From: G963720475 sp963720475
Lineage (GTDB): Bacteria > Actinomycetota > Thermoleophilia > Solirubrobacterales > Thermoleophilaceae
Length of the DNA stretch: 64,000 nt
Reading direction: 5' to 3'
Assembly: GCA_963720475.1 (NCBI GenBank)
Contig: OY970394.1
Coordinates: 1,798,001 to 1,862,000 of the forward strand
In this document: positions 8,281 through 17,563 of the stretch, piece after piece
Position numbering within the stretch: the first letter of the stretch is position 1
How the letters are laid out: each line of letters starts with the position of its first letter
The notes under the pieces: model-generated
Databases searched by the model: none
Told to the model about the DNA's origin: nothing
The model's input: only the letters and a program-made list of their open reading frames with translations
Made by a program: the position numbers and the translations under genes

Positions 8281-11200
8281 ATGACGGACCGTCGCCGCAA
8301 CCTCACGATCATCGCGCTCGTCGTCGGGCTGCTCGTGCTCGCCCTCGCGGTGATCGTCCCGGGCTCTCCGTTGTCGAAGCCGACGAAGCGCGGCCTCGAC
8401 CTCAAGGGCGGCGTCGAGCTGATCTACGAGGGCCGGCCGACGCCGCAGGTTCCGAAGGTCACCCCCGAGGCAATCGACAAGGCGATCGAGACGATCCGCA
8501 AGCGGACCGACGCCCTCGGTGTGGGCGAACCTGAAATTCAACGCGCGGGAGCCGACCAGATCAGCGTCGGCCTGCCCGACGTCACGAACGCTGAAGACGC
8601 GGAGCAGCAAGTCGGCAACGACCGCGCAGCTCCAGTTCTACGACTGGGAGGCGAATCTCCTCGGCCAGGGACGCTCCGATCGAAGGGCTCTTCGAGGCCG
8701 TGAAGCAGGCGTCCGAGCAGCGAGCCGCGCCCCGAGCAGGACGACATACCGGGCAAGAAGAACGACAACGAGCTGCGCAAGGCGAAGGTCAATCCGGAGA
8801 ACGCGGCCGCCGTCCGCGCGTACTACGACAAGAAGAACGATTCGAAGAGCGGCGGGCGCTACTACCTCTTCGGCCCGAAGCAGACGCCGGTCAAGCTGCC
8901 GAACGGGCGTGACGTCGCGCCAGCTCCAAACTGCGCCGAACTGCTGACCGAGTTCAGCGACAAGCTCAAGCGCCAGCCCGGGCTCGCCAAGCGGGGCCCG
9001 CAGCCGAAGGTGCCGGCGAAGAGCGCGTGCCGCGAGGAGCTCGAGAAGCTCGGCGCCGCCGGGCCGCCCAGCGGAAGCCAGGTGCTCGCCGTCCCCCGCG
9101 GCATCGTGGTGGTGAAGGCACTCGAAGAGGAGCAGTCGAAGGGCAAGAGCGCCCAGCCGCGTTACTACGTGCTCGAGGACGACACCGAGCTCTCCGGCTC
9201 GGACATCGAGGACCCGAAGGCCGGAACCGATCCGCGCTCACAGGAGCCGATCGTGACGATGGAGTTCACCGACAAGGGGCGCGGTGCGTTCCAGCGGGTG
9301 ACCAAGCGTCTCGCGCAGCGCGGTTCAGAGCAGATCGTGCCGGCCGGCGCACCGAGGGACTCGAACCTCCAGAGCTTTGCGATCGCGCTCGACGACGAGC
9401 TCGTCTCGCGCGCGACGATCGATTACCGCGAGAACCCGGAGGGCATCTCTGGTGACACCGGAGCCCAGATCAACGGCATCGGCTCCCTCGAGGAGACGAA
9501 CGACCTCGCCGAGCAGCTGAGGATCGGCGCGCTCCAGATCGAGCTCAAGGCGATCTCGAAGACCCAGGTGTCGGCGAGCCTCGGCCAGAAGGCGCTCAAC
9601 CAGGGCCTCACCGCCGGCCTCGCGGGCTTCGCGCTCGTGCTGATCTTCCTGATCCTCTTCTACCGCGGCCTCGGCGTGATCGCCGGCATCACCCTCGCAA
9701 TCTACGCGGTGTTCCTGTTCGCGATCGTGAAGCTGATCCCGATCACGCTCACGCTGCCGGGCATCGCGGGATTGATCCTCACGTTAGGCGTCGCGGCTGA
9801 CGCGAACATCGTCATCTTCGAGCGGATCAAGGAAGAGGTGCGCGCGGGGAGGTCGATCCCTGCCTCGATCTCCGCCGGGTATCAGAAGGCGCTGCGCACG
9901 ATCATGGATGCGAACGTCGTCACGATCGGCGTCGCGTTCATCCTCTTCATGCTCGCGACGGCTGGCGTGAAGGGGTTCGCGTTCATGCTCGGCGTCGGCA
10001 CGATCGTCTCCCTGTTCACGGCGGTGCTGGCGACGTCGGCGATCCTCGGCTCGCTGGCCCGCACGCGGTTCTTCGGCTCGCGCATGATGCTCGGCGCGAG
10101 TGGCGAGGGCCGGCCGTGGAAGGTCGACTTCTCGGGTCGGGCCAAGTGGTTCTTCTCGATGTCGGGTGCGATCCTCGTGGTCTGCGCGTTCGCGCTCGCC
10201 GCCAAGGGGATCAACTTCGGGATCGAGTTCGAATCGGGCACGCGGATCGTCACGCCGCTCGAGCGTGCGGCCAGCGTCGAGCAGGTCCGCGACGCGTTAC
10301 CGCCGAAGTTCAGCAACGCGAAGGTCCAGGAGGTCGACGACCCCGACCTCGGCGAGAACGTCGTCCAGATTTCGGCCGAGATCGAGCCGGAGGAGGTTTC
10401 GCGTGTGCAGCGCGCACTCGACCAGCGCTTCGGCGTCGTGGGTGCGAGGTTCTCGAGCACCACGGTCGGACCGACGTTTGGGGAGCAGATCGCACGCACC
10501 GCGGTGATCGCGATCATCGCGTCGCTGCTCTTGATCTCGATCTACATCGGGCTGCGGTTCGAGTTCAAGTTCGCGGTGCCGGTCCTGATCGCGCTCGCGC
10601 ACGACCTCCTCATCACAGCGGGCGTCTACGCGCTGACCGGACTCGAGGTCACGACCTCGACCGTCGCTGCCTTGTTGACCATTCTCGGCTTCTCGCTCTA
10701 CGACACAATCATCGTCTTCGACCGCGTGCGCGAGAACGTCCCGCGAATGCCACGCGCGGCGTTCTCCCAGATCGTCAACCGTTCGATGTCGGAGGTGCTG
10801 ACGCGTTCGCTCGTGACGAGCTTCTCGACGCTATTGCCGGTCACCGCGCTGCTGATCGGTGGCGGCGAGACGCTGCAGGACTTCGCCTTCGCGCTACTCG
10901 TCGGCGTCGCGTCGGGTACGTACTCGTCGATCTTCATCGCCGCGCCCGTCCTGGTGCTGTGGAAGGAGCGCGAGCCCGTCTACCGCCGCCGCCGTTCCGT
11001 CGTAATGGCGGAGAACGACGGCGTCGTGCCCGCCTATGCGGCGATCTCCCTGGGCGAGGACGGTGACGGCGCTGCCCCCTCGGAGAAGGCCGATCGCCCG
11101 CGCCGGGCACGCACCCGCCGTGACCGGCGCCGCGCCACAGGTGGCGCCGCGCCGCGCCCGGCCCCACCGCCGGCCCCTGCGCCCGAAGAGCCGTCAGTTG

Positions 11201-11415
11201 CGACCGGCGTGGTTGATCCGTCTGGTGAGCCCGAGCCGGATGAGGCCGAGGTCGCGCCGGAGCCTGGACTGCGGGGAAGTGAAGAGGATGGATCAGATGG
11301 GGTCGGCGACTCTGAGGCCGCAAAGGCCCCAGAGTCCCCGCCCACTCCGGCGGAGCCTAGGTCGAAGAAGCAGAAGAAGCAGACGCGTCGACAGAGAAAG
11401 AGGCACGGTCGCTGA
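8281..11415 (+). CDS. secDF: fused protein-export membrane protein SecDF, interrupted by three +1 shifts
   Basis: SecDF uses the proton gradient to help Sec translocase release exported proteins. The SecD part starts with a membrane segment (residues ~9-27) and the RGLDLKGGVELIYEG motif; the SecD membrane bundle, containing TLGVAADANIVIFERIKEE, is followed by the SecF part with GIEFESGTRI and GFSLYDTIIVFDRVRE. The tail (~130 residues) is rich in Pro and Ala and ends in basic KKQKKQTRRQRKRHGR. The uncorrected frame stops at 8701-8703. Removing one base from each of three homopolymers (AA 8617-8618, GGG 8668-8670, CCCC 8730-8733) restores one frame and a 1,043-residue protein. The net shift is three bases, so the downstream frame equals the starting frame. 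The stop overlaps the next ATG (TGATG). Confidence 0.85.
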
Positions 11416-11681
11416 TGAGCATGCTCGTGTGGGTCATGATGGGGATCGCCATCTGGCACTTCGCCATCTGGGTGCCCGACCGCTTCCGCGGCGGGATCGT
11501 CGGCGCGTTCCTCGCCGCGACCATGGGCTCTGTGGTGTTCGGGTTCCTTGTCGCGGGACTGTCGATTCCCGGCCGGGACGACACCGAGCTCGTCCAGGCG
11601 TTGGTCGCCGTCCCAGGCGCGCTGATCGGCCTGGGGTTGTCTTACCTCTGGGGCTCCCGCACCGAGCCGCAGTACGACTGA
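11415..11681 (+). CDS. small membrane protein of unknown function
   Basis: An 88-residue protein with about three hydrophobic segments (roughly residues 3-20, 27-50 and 62-80) separated by short loops, ending in a polar SRTEPQYD tail. The fold resembles small glycine-rich inner-membrane proteins of the GlsB/YeaQ type, but no diagnostic motif is seen. Its ATG overlaps the secDF stop by one base, so it is co-translated with secDF and may assist it; this is inference from position only. Confidence 0.6.
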   Translation: MSMLVWVMMGIAIWHFAIWVPDRFRGGIVGAFLAATMGSVVFGFLVAGLSIPGRDDTELVQALVAVPGALIGLGLSYLWGSRTEPQYD

Positions 11682-11744
11682 GCGCCCGCCCGCCGCCGGC
11701 TCGCGCCCGGCCCCGTGGGGGTGAAACGTGGCGAGTGGCGCGTC

Positions 11745-12674
11745 ATGGTCGGTATGCGACCACAGCGCGCCACGCGCGACCCGATCATCGGTGGGCTCGC
11801 CGATCGTCAGCACGGGGTTGTCAGTTACTGGCAGTTGCTTGGCGTCGATCTAAGTCCTGAAGCCATCATGCGGGCGGCTGCCGCAAGGCGCCTCCGGCGC
11901 GTCTTCCGTGGCGTGTATGCCGTGGGCCACACTCAGCTCAAGCGCGAGGGCTGGTGGATGGCGGCGCTGCTCGCCTGCGGAGACGATTCCGTGATCAGCC
12001 ACGACAGCGCGGCCCAGGCGGCCGGGATCGCGGGTGGCCCGCCCTTCCCGATCCACGTGAGCACCGAGACCGCTCGCGGACGAAGGCAGGCGCGGCTGAC
12101 CACCCATCGTCAAGGCCTTGTCCCATCCGAGACCTTCGCCATGGAGGGGTTGCGGGTCACGACCACGCCGCGGACGATCCTCGACCAGGCCTCCGTCGTT
12201 ACGCCGCGCGACCTCCGATTGCTCGTGGAGCGCAGTCAGGACCGCCACCTCTTCGATGCCCAGAACCTAGGCGCCGTCGTTGACCGCCATCCAGGGCGTG
12301 CTGGCACCCGCCCACTAAAGGATCTCGTCCGTCTCATGCAGCCCGACGACGACAAGGCCCGTAGCTACCTCGAAAGACTCTTCCTCGCTGCTATCCGTTC
12401 GTACCGCCTGCCACTCCCCGAAGTTAACTTCGCGATCAAAGGCAAGCAGCGCGACTTCGTCTGGCCCGAGCAGCGCCTCGTGGTGGAGGTCGATGGCTAC
12501 GCCTACCACTCCTCCCGCGCCGCGATGCGCCTTGACAGAAGACGCGATCGAGAGCTCACGGCCCTCGGCTGGCGTCCGGCTCGTTTCAGCTACGAGGACG
12601 TCGCGTTCGAGCCGGATGCGGCGATGCGCGAGCTCGCGGGTTTGCTCGAGCTCGCGGTTCCGTCGCCCCGCTGA
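11745..12674 (+). CDS. AbiEi-like N-terminal domain fused to DUF559 (Vsr-like nuclease fold) protein
   Basis: About 309 residues. The first ~190 resemble the AbiEi-type antitoxin/transcriptional-regulator family common in actinobacteria: a winged-helix start (HGVVSYWQLLGVDLS...RRVFRGVYAVG) and a TPRTILDQA segment. The last ~110 carry a DUF559/Vsr-like endonuclease fold with LPLPEVNF, the core RDFVWPEQRLVVEVDGYAYH (acidic residues and a VEVDG strand) and a terminal RFSYEDV. No toxin gene is adjacent, so this is probably a stand-alone lineage protein rather than a classic AbiE pair. GTG 11715 and ATG 11754 are alternative starts; I chose ATG 11745. The function is unproven. Confidence 0.68.
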   Translation: MVGMRPQRATRDPIIGGLADRQHGVVSYWQLLGVDLSPEAIMRAAAARRLRRVFRGVYAVGHTQLKREGWWMAALLACGDDSVISHDSAAQAAGIAGGPPFPIHVSTETARGRRQARLTTHRQGLVPSETFAMEGLRVTTTPRTILDQASVVTPRDLRLLVERSQDRHLFDAQNLGAVVDRHPGRAGTRPLKDLVRLMQPDDDKARSYLERLFLAAIRSYRLPLPEVNFAIKGKQRDFVWPEQRLVVEVDGYAYHSSRAAMRLDRRRDRELTALGWRPARFSYEDVAFEPDAAMRELAGLLELAVPSPR

Positions 12675-12689
12675 CCCACAATGGGCGGG

Positions 12690-15104
12690 ATGCCACTTAC
12701 GCGCGCGCGGATCGAGCACGAGCCCTACTCGACCGCGGCCGCGTACGAGCTGCAGCGGGAGTTGGACGTGTCGCCCGCTGTCGCCGCGATCCTCGTGCGG
12801 CGGGGACACCGCACCCCCGGCCTGGCGCGTGCGTTCTTCGCCGCGGATGACCGACACGATCCCTTCGAGTTCGAGGGGATGCGCGACACCTGTGAGGGGA
12901 TCCTGCGCCACGTCGAGAGCCGCTCGCCGATCGTCGTCCACGGCGACTACGACGTTGACGGGGTCTCGTCCACCGCGATCCTCGTCCGCGCGCTGCGGGC
13001 GCTTGGCGCCGACCCCGCATGGCATCTGCCGAGCCGCGGTGACGACGGCTACGGGCTGTCCGTCGCCACGGTCGAGCAATTGGCAGGCGCGGGCGCGGGC
13101 CTCCTGATCACGGCGGACTGCGGGATAACGAGCGCGGTCGAGGTGGAACGCGCGCTCGAGCTCGGGCTCGACGTGGTCGTGACCGATCACCATCGTCCCG
13201 GTGACCGTCTGCCGCCGTGTCCGATCGTCCATCCGGCCGTCTCTGGCTACCCCTTCGAGGAGCTCTGCGCCGCAGGGGTTGCCCACAAGCTCGCGGAGGC
13301 GCTCCACGCCGCCGCCGGGGAGGAGCCGCGGCATGCCGACGAGGACCTCGACCTCGTGGCGCTCGCGACCGTCGCCGACCTGGTCCCGCTGCGCGGCGAG
13401 AACCGTCGCCTCGTCCGCGAGGGGCTCGCGAGCCTCGCGCGCACGGCGAAGCCCGGGCTGCGCGCGCTGATGAAGGTCGCCTCGGTCGAGCCGGGGACCC
13501 TCAGCGCGCGCTCGCTCGGTTTCGCCCTCGGCCCGCGGATCAACGCAGCCGGCCGGATGGAGCGCGCCGACGCCGCGCTCGAGCTACTCCTGACCAGCGA
13601 CGACGAGCGCGCGGACGAGATCGCGGCCGAGCTCGACCAGCTCAACCGCGAGCGGCGCGACGCCGAGACACGCATCCTGTTCGCGGCGGAGGCCGCGGCC
13701 GCCGCGCAGGCGCACGAGGCCGCGCTCGTGCTCGCCGGGGAGGACTGGCACGGCGGCGTCATCGGGATCGTTGCCTCGCGCATGGTCGAGCGCTACCACC
13801 GCCCGTGCGTGGTCATCGCCGTAGACGGCGAGGGGCAAGGTAAGGGATCCGGCCGCAGTATCGACGCGTTCGACCTCCACGCCGGCCTCGGCGCCTGCTC
13901 CGAGCACCTGACGCGCTTCGGCGGGCACACGATGGCGGCCGGCTGCGAGCTCGACGAAGAGGCGATCGGCCCCTTCCGGCGAGCGTTCGCAGACCACGCG
14001 GCGGCACACCTCACTCCGCGTGACCTGCTTCCGTCGAGGAGGGTGGACGCAATCGTCCCCGCCGGCGCGGCCGGGATGGCGCTCGCCCAGGAACTGCGCA
14101 CGCTCGAGCCGTTCGGCGCCGGAAACCCGGAGCCGTTGCTGCTCGTGCCCGCGATCACGACGGAAGACGTCCGAGGAATGGGGGACGAGTCGCAACACGC
14201 TCGCTTCAGCGTCGCCGGCGGCAATGCGCGGGCGAGCGCCGTCGCGTTCCGCACGCCGCCCTCGGCGCTGAAGAAGCTGTCGGTGCGGCCGCACGACGCT
14301 GCGGTCCGCCTCGAGCTCAACGAGTGGGGCGGGGCCGTCGAGCCACGACTGGTGCTTGAGGCGGTGCGCGAGCAGGAGGGCGGGGCCGTCGAGGTGCTCG
14401 ACGGGATCAACGGCGAATGCGGCAAGACCGACCGGCCGGATGAGACCCCTGCCGTCCCCGGGCTGGTCACCCGCGCGGTCTCGGACCGGCGCGGCGAGGG
14501 CCTCGCCGGGATCGCCGCCGGACTGATCTCGAGCGGTGAGCCCGTGCTGCTCGTATGCGCCCACTGCGGCCGCCGGCGCGAGGGCGTCGAGGCGACGCTC
14601 GCCGGCTTTGCCGACGACGACTCGCTTGCGTTGACCTCGTGGAGCGCGCTCGAGCGGGAGCCGTCGCTCGCGGCCCCGTATGCGCACGTGATCGCGATCG
14701 ACCCGCCGCGCGGCGAGGAGGGGGAGCGCCTGCTCGCCCGGCTGCCCGCCCGGCACGAGCCCGCGTTCGCTCACCTCGTCTGGGGTGCGCCCGAGGTCGA
14801 GTTCGCGCTTGCCGTTGCGCGCTCGGAGCTGGCCCTTCGGCCGACGCTGGAAGCTGCCTACCGCGCTCTCCGCAGGAGTGACGGGGCGAGCGTCGAGATC
14901 GCCGACCGCGATGCAGCCGCCGTGCTCGTCGAGCTCGGCCTCGCGCGCCCCGAGCGTGAGGGCGACCTTTCGTCGCTCCTGCTCGCCAGCGATCCGGATC
15001 GCACCGAGCTCGAGCGCTCGCCGACCTACCGCGCCCGTGCGGCGGAGCTCGCGGCGGCCGAGGCCTATCTCGCCGGCGGCGCCCGGCAGCTGAGCGCCGC
15101 CTAG
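12690..15104 (+). CDS. recJ: single-stranded-DNA exonuclease RecJ with a long C-terminal extension
   Basis: An 804-residue DHH/DHHA1 phosphoesterase that degrades ssDNA 5' to 3' in recombination and repair. The metal-binding motifs are present: HGDYDVDG (84-91), ADCGI (142-146), DHH (166-168), then GPRINAAGRM, and the DHHA1 marker GSGRSIDAFDL with FGGHTMAAGC. An OB-like domain follows. The last ~240 residues (after about 565) are extra compared with E. coli RecJ (577) and contain CAHCGRR and a Rossmann-like AHVIAIDPP stretch. ATG 12690 was preferred to ATG 12681 because CACAAT (12677-12682) would be the -10 of a leaderless message and overlaps 12681. Confidence 0.9.
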   Translation: MPLTRARIEHEPYSTAAAYELQRELDVSPAVAAILVRRGHRTPGLARAFFAADDRHDPFEFEGMRDTCEGILRHVESRSPIVVHGDYDVDGVSSTAILVRALRALGADPAWHLPSRGDDGYGLSVATVEQLAGAGAGLLITADCGITSAVEVERALELGLDVVVTDHHRPGDRLPPCPIVHPAVSGYPFEELCAAGVAHKLAEALHAAAGEEPRHADEDLDLVALATVADLVPLRGENRRLVREGLASLARTAKPGLRALMKVASVEPGTLSARSLGFALGPRINAAGRMERADAALELLLTSDDERADEIAAELDQLNRERRDAETRILFAAEAAAAAQAHEAALVLAGEDWHGGVIGIVASRMVERYHRPCVVIAVDGEGQGKGSGRSIDAFDLHAGLGACSEHLTRFGGHTMAAGCELDEEAIGPFRRAFADHAAAHLTPRDLLPSRRVDAIVPAGAAGMALAQELRTLEPFGAGNPEPLLLVPAITTEDVRGMGDESQHARFSVAGGNARASAVAFRTPPSALKKLSVRPHDAAVRLELNEWGGAVEPRLVLEAVREQEGGAVEVLDGINGECGKTDRPDETPAVPGLVTRAVSDRRGEGLAGIAAGLISSGEPVLLVCAHCGRRREGVEATLAGFADDDSLALTSWSALEREPSLAAPYAHVIAIDPPRGEEGERLLARLPARHEPAFAHLVWGAPEVEFALAVARSELALRPTLEAAYRALRRSDGASVEIADRDAAAVLVELGLARPEREGDLSSLLLASDPDRTELERSPTYRARAAELAAAEAYLAGGARQLSAA

Positions 15105-15117
15105 CCCCTCAGCGGCG
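15095..15117. terminator. inverted repeat between convergent recJ and polymerase genes
   Basis: CGCCGC (15095-15100) pairs with GCGGCG (15112-15117) across an 11-base loop that holds the recJ stop and the start of the opposing stop. There is no T-run. It may act as a bidirectional terminator; only the sequence symmetry supports it. Confidence 0.35.
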
Positions 15118-17025
15118 TGTGCCCTCGACGGTGACGTCGCCGAGCCGTACGACGAACGGCGACTTCGGCCGCAGGCGCCGCGCTTCTCGCAGCTCGGCAC
15201 GCGCCTGCTCGAGTCGGCCGGCGCGCGCCTCGACGCGGGCCAGCAGCACGTGCGGGCGCCAGTTGTCCGGCTCCTTCTCGGCGGCCGTCTGGAGGTCCTC
15301 GCGGGCGGCGTCGTACGCCCGCTCCCGCTCGGCGATCAGTCCCCGCTGGATGTAGCCGCTCGCGGCCCAGGGGGCCGCGTCAACGGCCTCAGTGGCTCGG
15401 TCCGTGGCCGCGTCGAGCGAGCCCGCCAGAGCGAGCTCCTGACTCTCCCTGACGGCAGAGTTCGACACGACCCCCGGGATCTGGATCGCGGCCACCGCCA
15501 ACGCGCCCACCGCGACGGCCGCCCGCGGCACCTTGCGGAGCCGCAGCCGGCGGGTGCGGGCGGAGCTGCACGCCACCGCGGCCGATGCGAGCGCGAGGGC
15601 CGTCACCGCCGGCACCTCCCAGATCCAATCGACGGCGGCGTAGACGAGAAAGACGACGAACGCTGCCAGCAGCCCGGCAGCCGCGCCGGCGGAGTGGAGC
15701 CTTCGCAACTTCTGCCTGTTCACGAACCCGAGATAGAGGAGGCCTACGAGCAGCACCACCAAGAAGAAGACACCCGGGAAGCCGAGCTCGGCCGCGGTCT
15801 CGAAGTAGAGCGAGTGGGCGTCACGGAGAAACTCGCCGCCGCCGCGCTTGTTCCATGCGAACTCGAACGTGCCGGGCCCTGTGCCCAGCGCGGTTTCGTC
15901 GGAAAAGATCTCGGTTGCCGCTTCCCAGACGTCGTAGCGGCTCCCGCCGAGGGTCGAGAGGCGCTCCGTCGGGTCGCCCGTCGCCGCGGCGACGGGCTGG
16001 TTGCGGAACTCGTCCCAGCCGCGCCTGACCTGGGACTGCCCGGCGACGAGGGCCATCAGGGTGAGCGCCACTATCGCGCCGACGCCGACACGTGCCGTCG
16101 GCTTGCTCACCCGCCAGCGCAGATCGCCCCGCAACAGCTTCGTCGCGGCCGCGACCACGGCACACAGCGCCATTGCTGCCGCGAGCGCTCCAACGATCTT
16201 GCCCGCGCCTGCGGTCCCGGTGCCCTCCGCGATCTGCGGCTGGTCGCGGACGGTCAGGATCACGAGCGCCGAGCCGGCGGTCGCGGCGACGGTGTGAACC
16301 GCCGCCACCCAGCGATTCGGGGTCAAGGCGATCACGGCGACGACGGCGAGCGCGCTCGTCGCAACGCCGGCGCGGGCATAGGTGAGGTAGACGGCGAGCG
16401 CGCAGACCGGGAGCGCGGCGGCGAACACCACCCGGACGATCACGCTGCGTGCGCTCGCGCTCCAGCTGAGCGCGAGCGCGATCGAGATCGCGCCCCAGGC
16501 AGCGACCGCGTTCCAGTAGTAGAAGGGGTAGCTGAGGCGGTCCTGGACCGATATGGCGTTCGGGTCGCCGAGCTCGCCGGTCAGCCGGCTCAGCACCGCG
16601 AGCCCGCAAACGAGCACCGCCGCGGCGGCGATGCCCGCCGCCGCGGAGCGCCACGTCGTGCGACCAAGCGCGCAGAACGCCAGCAGGATCATGCCGGCGT
16701 AGGTCAACGTGCGGGCGAGCTCCGCCAACGTCGCCTCCGCGCTGCTCGTCCAGAGCAGGCTGAGCGCGGTCCAGACGACCAGCGCCGCCAGCGCGATCAG
16801 CGGGATCGCCGCCTCGCGAGCGGGAATGCGGCGGGGGAGGACACCGAGTGCAACGGCCAGCGCGATGCCGACCCAGAGCACGATGCCCTCCTCCTGCCGG
16901 ATTACGATGTCGTAAGATCCTCCTTGGAGCGCCAAGTAGGTCAGCGCCGCAAAGGGGAGCAAGAAAGCGGCGACGCGCTGCAGCGACCGCAAGGACGAGG
17001 GATAGGGAGATCTGCGTTGCGACAA
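15109..17025 (-). CDS. O-antigen ligase/polymerase-type membrane protein with C-terminal TPR region
   Basis: About 638 residues. The first ~470 form 10-13 hydrophobic helices with the Wzy/O-antigen ligase domain: after the large periplasmic loop come GGSRYDVWEAATEIFSD, LGTGPGTFEF and RDAHSLYFETAAELGFPG, the family signature. The last ~130 residues are soluble and built of TPR-like helices (AASGYIQRGLIAERERAYD and repeats), probably extracytoplasmic. It should polymerise or transfer lipid-linked glycan. The TTG at 17025 was chosen because TAGAGT lies ten bases upstream on the minus strand; GTG 17037 would overlap that hexamer. It is far from the main glycan cluster, next to recJ and relA. Confidence 0.78.
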   Translation of the reverse strand: MSQRRSPYPSSLRSLQRVAAFLLPFAALTYLALQGGSYDIVIRQEEGIVLWVGIALAVALGVLPRRIPAREAAIPLIALAALVVWTALSLLWTSSAEATLAELARTLTYAGMILLAFCALGRTTWRSAAAGIAAAAVLVCGLAVLSRLTGELGDPNAISVQDRLSYPFYYWNAVAAWGAISIALALSWSASARSVIVRVVFAAALPVCALAVYLTYARAGVATSALAVVAVIALTPNRWVAAVHTVAATAGSALVILTVRDQPQIAEGTGTAGAGKIVGALAAAMALCAVVAAATKLLRGDLRWRVSKPTARVGVGAIVALTLMALVAGQSQVRRGWDEFRNQPVAAATGDPTERLSTLGGSRYDVWEAATEIFSDETALGTGPGTFEFAWNKRGGGEFLRDAHSLYFETAAELGFPGVFFLVVLLVGLLYLGFVNRQKLRRLHSAGAAAGLLAAFVVFLVYAAVDWIWEVPAVTALALASAAVACSSARTRRLRLRKVPRAAVAVGALAVAAIQIPGVVSNSAVRESQELALAGSLDAATDRATEAVDAAPWAASGYIQRGLIAERERAYDAAREDLQTAAEKEPDNWRPHVLLARVEARAGRLEQARAELREARRLRPKSPFVVRLGDVTVEGTRR

Positions 17026-17035
17026 GAAGCGAGCC

Positions 17036-17045
17036 ACTCTAGACG
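17036..17045. promoter_or_regulatory. overlapping divergent -10 elements around TCTAGA
   Basis: The minus strand reads TAGAGT (plus-strand 17036-17041), ten bases before TTG 17025. The plus strand reads TAGACG (17040-17045), seven bases before GTG 17053. The two share the palindromic TCTAGA core, the same arrangement as at 1672-1681. The plus hexamer lacks the final T of TAnnnT, so that side is weaker. Confidence 0.35.
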
Positions 17046-17052
17046 CAGGCTG

Positions 17053-17484
17053 GTGATGTTCGCCACCCTGGTCGCTTCGATCTCGGTCCTGCTCTTCGCC
17101 GCTGCCGCCGGCGCGCAGCGCCCGACGGACTGCGAGAGCCTCCCCGGCCGCTCCGGCTTCGACCAGTACTGCGAGTCGATCCCGGGCGAGACCGGCCCCG
17201 AGCGCCCGCCGGGCGCCGAGGACATCGACCCGGGCAGCGCGGGCGGGTCGCCCGACGACGCGACGCTCGCGGCCCTCGTCGCGGCGGACGAAAGGGCGAA
17301 CAGGGAGCGAAAGTCGGATGAGAACCCCCCGTCGGTCTCCTCCGGCGACCTCGGCGCCACCAGCGGAAGCCCCTTGATTTGGCTGATCGCGGCGCTCGTC
17401 CTGGCGGCCATCGCCTATGCGCTCTGGCGGCGGCATCGGAACGCCGCGGCAGCACTGGTCGAAGAGATCGCGGAAGAGGCGTAG
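17053..17484 (+). CDS. secreted or membrane-anchored protein of unknown function
   Basis: A 143-residue protein with a hydrophobic N-terminal segment ending in AAAAGAQRP (signal peptide with an AGA cleavage site), a low-complexity acidic middle with two cysteines (residues in TDCESLPG and QYCESIPG), and a second membrane helix (SPLIWLIAALVLAAIAYALW) followed by a basic RRHRN stop-transfer sequence. The pattern is of an extracytoplasmic domain held by a C-terminal anchor. A TTG at 17017 would add a basic n-region and has an AGGGAGA six bases upstream, so it is a competing start. No family is recognised. Confidence 0.55.
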   Translation: MMFATLVASISVLLFAAAAGAQRPTDCESLPGRSGFDQYCESIPGETGPERPPGAEDIDPGSAGGSPDDATLAALVAADERANRERKSDENPPSVSSGDLGATSGSPLIWLIAALVLAAIAYALWRRHRNAAAALVEEIAEEA

Positions 17485-17550
17485 GCGCCCCGCCGCAGGG
17501 GCGGCGCGCAAGCCGGCGCTCATCCCTGGCCGACCCGCCTTGGAGGGCTC

Positions 17551-17556
17551 TAAAAT
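17551..17556 (+). promoter_or_regulatory. -10 element of relA
   Basis: TAAAAT seven bases before the relA ATG, the best match to a -10 box in the window, with no clear -35. A GGAGGG just upstream of it is too far from the ATG to serve as a ribosome site if transcription starts here. Confidence 0.5.
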
Positions 17557-17563
17557 CAGATAG

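Noticed and set aside
15250..17484. A 744-residue open frame on the plus strand
   Set aside because: Its first 600 residues are antisense to the Wzy-like gene and read as low-complexity; only the last 143 residues, from 17053, form a real signal-peptide protein.
17486..17506. A CCCC/GGGG hairpin upstream of relA, considered as a riboswitch or terminator
   Set aside because: It is short, with no T-tract and no conserved core, and GC-rich hairpins of this kind are frequent in such DNA.
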